Shown here: positions 56,856-64,000 of the stretch, in pieces
How the letters are laid out: every line of letters starts with the position of its first letter
Numbering within the stretch: the first letter of the stretch is position 1
Notes under the pieces: model-generated
The model's input: only the letters and a program-made list of their open reading frames with translations
What the model was told of the DNA's origin: nothing
Database searches by the model: none
Made by a program: the position numbers and the translations under genes
Assembly (NCBI RefSeq): GCF_029962835.1
Contig: NC_080573.1
Coordinates: forward strand, 38,123,001 to 38,187,000
Length of the DNA: 64,000 nt
Direction: 5' to 3'
DNA from: Magnolia sinica
Taxonomy: Eukaryota > Streptophyta > Magnoliopsida > Magnoliales > Magnoliaceae

Positions 56856-57495
56856 AGTACCCAAGTACCTGATCTGGGTACCCCAATTTTTGGATGGATT
56901 GAGTATAATTGGTCTGTATGGTTCATAAAGCACATAAATAAAGAGAAAAGTGTTAAAACACAATATCTACTAATGAGAGGGGAAATGCAGGGTGGCAATG
57001 GTCAGGATAGGTAAGATTTTAGTCTTGCAATTTGTATTGCTAGGGATAGGCCTGTTGGGCCAAGGCTATTCAAAACTTAGGTTTGGTCAGACCAGGCCCG
57101 GCCATTTCCCACCCTAGGGACACTTGATTGAATATTGAGCTCAAATTATCTCGCATAAGTTCGCGACACTAGTGCTGCTACACTGTTTTTGGTTTTTGCA
57201 CTGCAAAATTATGCTCAAAGGTAGCTCCTTAGCAGTGCCTAAGGCTGGTGTTGAGCACCATAGGTTTATTAAAAAATGTATTTCTTGGGCAATATGATAG
57301 ATTACTATTGTTGTGTTTAGAACTTCCCCAAAAGATCCTTTGTAGTTTTCCTTTTCTTTCAATTGTTTACATTACAAAATTGCAGAGAAATACAATAAAA
57401 ATGTAAAAAATTAGGTTTATTAAATCTTAATGTAACATGTCTGATGAAATTGTTTCCTATGTAAAATGTTCACTTTTATCCAATTTTGTTAGAAG
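56856..57495. other. No gene recognised
   Basis: AT-rich sequence with short open frames only. The phrase GACCAGGCCCGGCC at about 57090 is shared with GGTCTAGCCATGGTCCGGTCC-like text near 50620, a weak sign of a dispersed repeat. Confidence 0.45.
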
Positions 57496-58450
57496 TGGAG
57501 GATGGCGATTGGGGCCCTCAACCATTTAGATTTGAACTCTCGTGGCTTGAAGCGGGGGGCTTTGCAAATTTGGTGGGGTGGTGGACGTCTTTCTTGGTGG
57601 GAGGTCACTCGGGCTTTGTTCTATTTCGGAAGTTAAAGCTTCTCAAAGGCAAGCTCATAGGTTGGAAAAATGAGGTGTTAGGGAGCTGGGAGCAAAAGCT
57701 AGGGTTCATGCTTTCCAATATCCAAGTGCTTGATATTAAGAGGGAATGGAGTGAATGGCAAGAAGGGAGGCTCCTTCTCTAAAATACAAGAATCGACTGA
57801 AGGAAAGAGGAAATAAAATGGAAGCAAGGGAGACAGGAACACGTAGTTCTTCTATGGAGTAGCAGGCACCAGGGCAAGGAACAACAAAATCCATTCCATG
57901 GAGGTGGACAGAGTTACGCTGGAGGAGAAATCTGAAGTGTGTGACACTATAGTAAAGTTTTACAAAGACCTTTTAGGTGAGGGGTGGGTTTGGCCTAGAC
58001 TCAATAACCTTGCTTTTTTGATGATCCCTATAAATGAGGTGGCTTCTCTTCAAAAGCAGGTTTTTGAGGAGGAGATAAAGGTGATGATGGATGCTTTGGG
58101 GAGGGAAAGGCTCCGTGGTCGGATGGTTTCCCATGGCGTTTTTCCAAGTCTTTTGGGAGCTGGTAATAGGTGACATGCTAGCCTTTGTTCGATTTTTTTT
58201 TTTTGGAAGCAATCAGCTTCTGACTACATTGGGTGCATCAATCATTGCATTGATCCTGAAGAAAGTGGGACCTTATCATTTGCAGGATTTCAGGCCCATT
58301 ATCTTGATTGGAGCTCTGTACAAAATCCTAGAAAAAGTGTTGGCCATGAGATTCCGTTCAATCCTTGTTCCATCCAAGGTGCATTTATAAAAGGTAGATA
58401 GATTATGAATAACATGTTGATCGTGCATGAGTGCATCCACTCATGTCATA
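57496..58450 (+). pseudogene. LINE-1 type ORF2 fragment: end of endonuclease and N-terminal RT
   Basis: 57486-57782 reads WGPQPFRFELSWLEAGGF, then GFVLFRKLKLLKGKLIGWKN: the end of the endonuclease and the linker to RT. 57898-58173 (VTLEEKSEVCDTIVKFYKDL) and the overlapping frame 58091-58390 carry the start of the RT domain up to DFRPIILIGALYKILEKVLA. After AFIKGR (about 58385) the frame ends with MNNMLIVHECIHSC and the similarity stops near 58450. Truncated at both ends and frameshifted. Confidence 0.75.
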
Positions 58451-58799
58451 GGGAAGGTGTTTTGACCAGAAACAAGAAGTATTTGATTCGAGCGATTATC
58501 TTACTTAATAATGACAAAGAGAGAATAAAGAGAATAATCATCAAATTTATTCATTCTGAATTCATCACATCCTTTTTGTCCTTTGATTCCAAGATAGAGT
58601 CTTTATAACTAAAAGTACAAATGCTGAATAGATTCAAATATAATTTTTGGCAGCATTCCGGCTCATATCATTCATGTCTTCATAAGAGATGAGTTGTGCG
58701 GATCTTCTCCATGCATGCATCTTTCTTCATTGATATAATAAAAGAATGCTAGGAATCCCTTAAGGAATGACTTGAGGTGTTCCTGAAAAAATAGTATAA
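58451..58799. other. No gene recognised
   Basis: AT-rich sequence between the LINE fragment and the GCGCAACTC region. Confidence 0.5.
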
Positions 58800-58968
58800 T
58801 GTTGCTTCATAAGTCATCCGTGCAACTCCTTGGTGAGTTGCGCAGGCCCGTGCAACTCATAAGGAGTCGCGCGGTTCAGCCCTCTCTTCTCTTTCTCTTT
58901 CTTTCCAATACCTGTTGAAGGTACTAATCTTCTGGAAATTCGATCCCTCAAATGAGGGGGGAGGGGGA

Positions 58969-58976
58969 TATTTATA
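58969..58976 (-). promoter_or_regulatory. TATA-like box, minus strand
   Basis: Minus-strand AGCCTATAAATATCCCCC. No gene is recognised downstream on that strand. Confidence 0.4.
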
Positions 58977-59392
58977 GGCTTCCACACGTGTGAGGCCTCG
59001 ATTCTTGTACCATGGGGCCCACTTCGCATCTTCTTTGGTGCAATCATTCGATTGCTACAAACATGAGTTGTGCGGACCCGCGCAACTGTGATGAGTTGCG
59101 GGGTCCGACGCAACTTGAACTCTGCATTATTCATCGCTCCGCGCAACTCGTCGGCTCTGCGCGATTTAAACTTTTCTTTGTCTCTTTCTTCTTTCTTCTA
59201 TTCTTTCTTGCTTCTTTTTTCATCTTCCTTAATCAAATTTTATGCTCCAACAGATGCCCCCTTGATCCAATGTTTGACTAATCATCAAGTCAAAATGAAG
59301 GATTAAAACATTTTTGCTTAAGAGACAAGTTGCGCGAACCCGCGCAACTTAACTGAATTGGATCCCATTTAACTGAATCGGGTCCTATCGGC

Positions 59393-59400
59393 TATAAATA
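59393..59400 (+). promoter_or_regulatory. TATA-like box, plus strand
   Basis: TCGGCTATAAATACTAGC, about 300 bp before the ATG at 59701 and in the right orientation for the mobile-domain gene. Confidence 0.5.
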
Positions 59401-59700
59401 CTAGCTTTCACAACCTTTCTTTGCTTCAGAAATTTTCTTGTGCATGAAACCCTTTTCCGCGTAACTCCTTGAACCGCGTAACTTGTCTTGCGCAACTCGT
59501 TGCTCGCGCAACATACTCCTTAGCGCAACTCATTGCTCGCGCAACTTGTGCACCTACGCAACTTCTTTGTACTTAGTACATATTTTCTTATTTTGAAACT
59601 CTGCCCAATTTTCTTCAAGTTATGATTATTCTCTAGTCCTTGAACTCTCCTTTTATCTTTTCAAAACTTTATATTCAACCTGGTAATCCCATTCTACCGG

Positions 59701-60589
59701 TATGAAGTGTTTGAAAACTTCGTCTTCAAGAAGGAATAGACATTCGCCTAAACGAAGCCTTGAAAATACTTGGGATTGTGTAGACATTAACGAAGAAGTC
59801 TTGGAACTTCACGACTCTTCCATAAATGAAACAACTACCCTCCCTGTCAATTTCTGACGTCATTGGTCGATCTTATATAGCGAACCACCAGATCAACAGA
59901 AAAGCCTCATTTTTGTAGATAATTGGATCACAACAGAGCCTAGAATTTTAGAAGGACGTTTGGAAAAAACACAAGTCTTATCAGAAAGCCGGCACGATCC
60001 ATAGAATGCGATTCTTGCGTCCTTGCTACAATCCTCATCAAATCTATCCCACTCATTTCTTCGAGATTGCTCAACAACGTTTCTTTAATACAAATTTACC
60101 CTGGAAGACGGAAGAATTTCTTGCAAAAGGTCTTTTATCACCTCGGGATTTCTATAACGCTTAGTCTTGAGCTATTGTTCGAAAACATACCGTCGTACTA
60201 AAGCAAATCGGTCTTTTCGATGCAATAATAGCTACGTTAGAACATTTCTACAATGATACAACTATTTTCAGGGGTTTTCTCAATCACTGGTCTCCCATCA
60301 CCAATTCATTTCATTTGCCTCAGGGTGAAATTAGTATCACCTTATGGGATCTCCTTTGCATAGCGGGTCTTCCCATCATGGGTAATATTTTTTTATGAAG
60401 ACATGCCTTCGAATGAAGAGCTTGCTCTCACTTCTGAAGGAAATGATAAGTCCGAAGTCTCAAAAACTTCTCTTGAACTCTTTAAGGAACTGGCTAATAT
60501 CTCACAGCCTTGGGAAATTCATTCTCTCGATTGCCTAGCTCATGTTTCTCGCAACTTATGGTATGACTTCTCTTCTCTTCCTTTATAAT

Positions 60590-60640
<51 letters not shown>

Positions 60641-61410
60641 TATCTCTTGTTTAATATTTTACACCATTACCTTGACAACTTTGCTGGTCATAAAGACCTC
60701 AAAATTTTCCGCTAGACTATCAAGAACTCTTTTGAGTACAGTTCCTCTTGTGAACTTGTTGATTTCTTGGCCTATTGGCTAAGCCTGGTGATATTTTCTA
60801 GTTCGACACAAGCTGAAATCATTAGGCCATCCCTCTTCGTAGTTGCGGGCGCGATGGCAGAAGGTCGAAAATATCCATTAGCTCCCCCAGTCCTTTGCTC
60901 AATTTACCGTGCTTTCGGAGACATCACTTCTGATTCTGCAAGATCATCTACTGAGCCTCCTTCGGTCTGTGCTCCCTGGCATTTCTTTGTCGGCTGGTTA
61001 GGAATATATTTTCCTTGGACCTTTGATGACTTTGAAATAGCTTATTCAGATACTCATCGACTTCCTCTCTAACATTATCAATTGAAGAAGATGATTGAAA
61101 AATCAAACGGCTGGGTCACCCGAAAGAGAAAGGATAGTGACCCCATTGATTTCTTTCAATTTCCATTCTCCACTTTTCCAGAAGATACAAAAGTTGTTGA
61201 TGATGACTCATTCCTTGTTTCCATCAGATCCAGTACTCTCTCGCTCGAGAAGGTAACAAATTCTGGCGAGAACCATACTATCCCAACAGATTTGCTCGCC
61301 AATTCGGCTTTGATTAAACAGTACCAGAAACTTGCGACATTGTCACGAGATCCATGAGAAGTTATGGCATTAGACCATATTATCGCTGTCCAGCGACATG
61401 AAACCCGCAC
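59701..61410 (+). pseudogene. Plant mobile domain (PMD) protein, broken
   Basis: ATG at 59701 opens MKCLKTSSSRRNRHSPKRSL and stops after 52 codons. The domain continues in shifted frames: NHWSPITNSFHLPQGEISIT and LWDLLCIAGLPIMG (about 60280-60380), which is the W..TNTFH..GE.T.TL.D...I.GLP.G pattern. Then come 60403-60588 (an insert-like region), 60767-61072 (MAYWLSLVIF, ALAPPVL-like LAPPVLCSIYRAFGDI, FFVGWLGIYFPW) and 61082-61357. These are the landmarks of the plant mobile domain found in MAIN/MAIL genes and in transposons. A (TA)n tract sits in the middle (60593-60637). Frameshifts make it a pseudogene. Whether it was host or transposon cannot be told from the window. Confidence 0.7.
60593..60637. 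repeat. (TA)n microsatellite
   Basis: About 22 TA units within the mobile-domain pseudogene, perhaps in an intron. Confidence 0.92.
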
Positions 61411-61929
61411 GAAACCACTCGGAAGTTCAAAAAAGAGAAAAAAATGATTGCATCGCGTGATATATTGTAGGATATCGCCCCATTATGATCGATATCGTGG
61501 ATATCACCGATATTATCACTCATCGTTGGATCCGTGGAGTTCGTAATTACCCAAAAAAAAAAAAAAACACAGAGGAAAAAGCGAAGGGAGGATTTTAGTA
61601 CCTGTAGACTCAAATTGCATGATCGGAGGTCAAATTTGATGGGCCACTCCATCAACAGTGGTAATTTCAATTTCCCTCTTTATTTTTTCTTTGAATCCAA
61701 CCGAGATTTAACATCGTAATGGAGATTTAACATCGTAATGGAGATTTCGGCGAAGGGATTTCTGCGACCGAGATTTTGGCGAGAAATCGGGCATGTTGAG
61801 GAGAAGATTTGAGATTTTTAGGGTTTGGAATCTCCAGAACCCTCTTCCCTCTTTCGAAATGCGGCTTCCTTCGCTGAAATTCATAAGAAATCTGATTGCA
61901 TACTAAGTTACTCGTACACTTTATCGTAT
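61411..61929. other. No gene recognised
   Basis: Begins with a short CGATATCG-word stretch (61460-61525: GATATCGCCC, GATCGATATCGTGGATATCACCGATATT). Then an A run (61552-61566), a 19-bp direct repeat at 61703-61740, and sequence running into the first TIR element. Confidence 0.5.
61703..61740. repeat. 19-bp direct tandem repeat
   Basis: GAGATTTAACATCGTAATG occurs twice in succession and is followed by the partial third GAGATTTCGG. Confidence 0.85.
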
Positions 61930-62390
61930 TGATAAAACTTCGTGGGGCCCACCATGAATGTATGTGGTTTATCCACGATGTCCAACCGTTTTCACATCTC
62001 ATTTAGGGGGTTGATCCCAAATTTTAAGCATATCCAAGCTGAAGTGGACCACACCATATGAAACAGTGGGAATAATGATTTCAACCGTTGAAAGCTTTCC
62101 AGGCCCCACAGTGATGTTTATTTGTCATCCAACTTGTTCATTAGATCACAGAAATAAGGATGAAGGGAAAACATAAATATAAGCTTGATCCCAAACTTCA
62201 GTGGCCCTCAGGAAATTTTCAATGGTATATATTCAATTGACACTGTTACCCATGGTGCGGTCCATTTGAGCTTTAAATGTGCTTCAATTTTGGGATCGAG
62301 CCCAAAAACTATCTATTAAAATGGATTGAAGGAGTCGATAAAATATATAAATCACAGTGGGTCCCACGGTTTTTACTAAGTGCATAAAAT
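61930..62390. mobile_element. TIR-family element 1 of 4
   Basis: Left arm from GTGGGGCCCACCATGAATG through AAGTGGACCACACCATATG; right arm from ATGGTGCGGTCCATTTGAG to ATCACAGTGGGTCCCAC. The arms are diverged inverted copies of ~170 bp. No ORF. Confidence 0.65.
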
Positions 62391-62464
62391 AAAACGCACC
62401 CGTAAATGCACTCGGTGGATTGGTGCTACATGAGAAACTAACTTATTGGGTGTTACGCTTGATA

Positions 62465-62765
62465 CAGGGACCACGTCGATGAGATGTTGTAGATCCACTC
62501 TGTTCATTCGTTTTTATAGCCCATTTTATGATGTTATCCAAAAAATCAAACACACTAAAATATCAGGTGGACCGCACCACATCAAACAGTGATTAATAAA
62601 CACTTACCATTAAATGATATGCATCTGCTTAATTTTTCTGGTGTAGCCCACCCAAAATTTATATCTGCTTAATTTTTGGAATAATATTCTTAAATTATAT
62701 GAAAAAATAAATGGACGGCCTGGATAAAATATATATACAGCAAGGTGGACCCCACGAGACGGGCT
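62465..62765. mobile_element. TIR-family element 2 of 4
   Basis: Left arm AGGGACCACGTCGATGAGAT, TTGTAGATCCACTCTGTTC; right arm GGACGGCCTGGATAAAATAT, CAGCAAGGTGGACCCCACGAG. Inverted, more diverged than the others; the right arm appears shortened. Confidence 0.55.
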
Positions 62766-62844
62766 GATGTACCACACAGGTTGTGTTGTAAGAAGACGAG
62801 CGCTGACGCTCCGAGTTATACAAATGGTTCAAATGAGATCAAAG

Positions 62845-63290
62845 TTACATGGGCACATAATGATGTATTATTATATCCACTCCGTTCATCTATTTGGCGA
62901 GATCATTTTAGATCATGACCCTAAAAATAAGTCATATCCAAAGCTTAAGAGGACCACACCACAAATAGCTGAGGGAACAATGATTCTCACCATTAAAATG
63001 TTTGTAGGACCCACCATAACATTTATTTTCCATTCAATCTGTTCATGAGGTCACACATACCTGGATGAAGAGGAAAAAAAAATATCATATTGATCCAAAT
63101 CTTTTGTGACCCCAAAATGGTTTCAATGGTAGACGTTCAATCCTCCACTACATTTTGCAGTGTGGTCCACTTGATAATTGGATCTGACTTATTTTTCAGC
63201 TCAAGTGTTACGACTAGCTTGCCAAATGGACAGCCAGTTTGGATATAAAATATACCTCATGATGGGACCCACAAAACTTGTTGACATCAA
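62845..63290. mobile_element. TIR-family element 3 of 4
   Basis: Left arm ATGATGTATTATTATATCC, CTAAAAATAAGTCATATCC, GAGGACCACACCAC; right arm GTGTGGTCCACTTGAT, GGATCTGACTTATTTTTCAG, ATATACCTCATGATGGGACC. Inverted copies over ~120 bp. The middle has the family block CACCATTAAAATG...GGACCCACC. Confidence 0.65.
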
Positions 63291-63371
63291 CACACCAAGG
63301 TGATGTGTGGTACACAAGCCGATCCACTTATGCGGATTTCCTGGAAAGCCTTTGGCAGGAAATTCGCATTG

Positions 63372-63805
63372 GAAACCTAGGTGGGCCCACCATAATGTTT
63401 GTAAGAAATCTACCCCGTCCATCCTTTTTGTGAGCTCATTTTAGGACTTGGGACCAAAAGTGAGCAAGTTCCAGGACTCGAGTGGGCCGCACTAAAGGAA
63501 AAGGTGGGTAGGGAAATTCCTACCGTTAAAACATCCCTAGGTCGACGGTGATGTTTAAATGCCATCCATACCGTTTATAATGTCATTCCTACTGAGATGA
63601 ACTGAGAAGACAAATATTACCTAATTTAAAACTTCTGTGGCCCCACGAATATTTCAATTGTTTACGTTCAATCTTCACATTTTTAGCACACTTGAGTATT
63701 TGATCGGCTCATTTTTGGTACCATGTCCTAAAATGAGCTCACAAAACAAATGGGTAGGATGGATTTCTCACAAACATCACGGTGGGCCCTATCTAAGTTT
63801 CTAGC
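63372..63805. mobile_element. TIR-family element 4 of 4, best preserved arms
   Basis: Left arm 63375-63462: GAAACCTAGGTGGGCCCACC, ATGTTTGTAAGAAATC, GTGAGCTCATTTTAGGAC. Right arm 63715-63803: GTCCTAAAATGAGCTCAC, GATTTCTCACAAACATC, GGTGGGCCCTATCTAAGTTTC. The arms are inverted copies over ~85 bp with about 80% agreement by eye. No ORF. Confidence 0.72.
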
Positions 63806-64000
63806 GCATGAAACGGTATAGGCCACAACGTCCCTATCATTTATATGTATATTTATCCATTTTTATTTCTTTTGTTTTTCAATAAATTGGTTGTGTTTTC
63901 ATACATGTCTTCCATACATTTATAAATGTCATGCATTCAATTTAAATATAGTTGCATTAGTTCAATTAAACATCACATAACTTAGGATCTTATACAAACA
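63806..64000. other. AT-rich end of the window, nothing recognised
   Basis: No motif or open frame of interest. Confidence 0.6.

Larger units (their letters stand above)
58800..59580. promoter_or_regulatory. Region with GCGCAACTC/GAGTTGCGC words and two opposed TATA boxes
   Basis: More than fifteen copies of (G)CGCAACT(C/T) or its complement, often as inverted pairs such as GTTGCGCGAACCCGCGCAAC (59329-59348) and GAGTTGTGCGGACCCGCGCAAC (59064). TATAAATA occurs on the plus strand at 59393-59400 and on the minus strand at 58969-58976; words lie upstream of each. Further words (59455-59570) lie downstream of the plus-strand TATA, in what would be the leader of the mobile-domain gene. Confidence 0.55.

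Overview
The window is nuclear plant DNA dominated by transposable elements. There are no bacterial operons, no CRISPR array and no tRNA or rRNA gene that I can recognise. The GTGGGGCCCACC-type repeats with long inverted ends, the very long LTRs and the full range of plant LTR-retrotransposon clades fit a large angiosperm genome. The repeat style suggests a magnoliid or other early-diverging angiosperm; that is an inference, not a proof.

Layout. 1-784: AT-rich sequence with a ~21-bp minisatellite, possibly an old LTR. 785-2003: fragment of a Ty1/copia LTR. 2004 to ~11128: a decayed copia element on the minus strand. ~11129-45022: a related copia element on the plus strand, joined head to head to the first through two truncated 5' LTRs. 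This second element is split at 17207-41551 by an Athila-like Ty3/gypsy element (minus strand, 5-bp duplication ATATT). The Athila element is in turn split at 25533-40072 by a Tekay/Del-like chromovirus with ~4.7-kb LTRs (minus strand). 45023-46959: 5' LTR and gag of a Tat-like gypsy element into which the plus-strand copia inserted. The right half of the nest is therefore four levels deep: Tat, copia, Athila, Tekay.

46960-64000 is less dense. It holds elements of one TIR family, the first exon of an F-box gene (48067-48398, the best host-gene candidate), two broken LINE-1 fragments, a MITE inserted in a (TA)n microsatellite, a tandem array of TRIM-like units, a broken plant-mobile-domain gene with its own TATA box, and four consecutive TIR elements at the right end.

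Most interesting signals. (1) Three unrelated sequences (copia LTRs, Athila LTRs, the flank of the mobile-domain gene) carry clusters of short palindromic or inverted words next to a TATA box: GGCTAGCC/GACTGGTC types, CGATGTCATCG, and GCGCAACTC pairs. (2) Both copia copies carry an extra ORF downstream of pol. It is preceded by its own small cluster of the same palindromic words and by a GTAAGT splice donor conserved between the copies, which suggests a separate transcription unit. (3) Length differences between the two Athila LTRs fall on whole palindromic words. All retroelement genes here are interrupted, and domain limits are approximate because I read them by eye.
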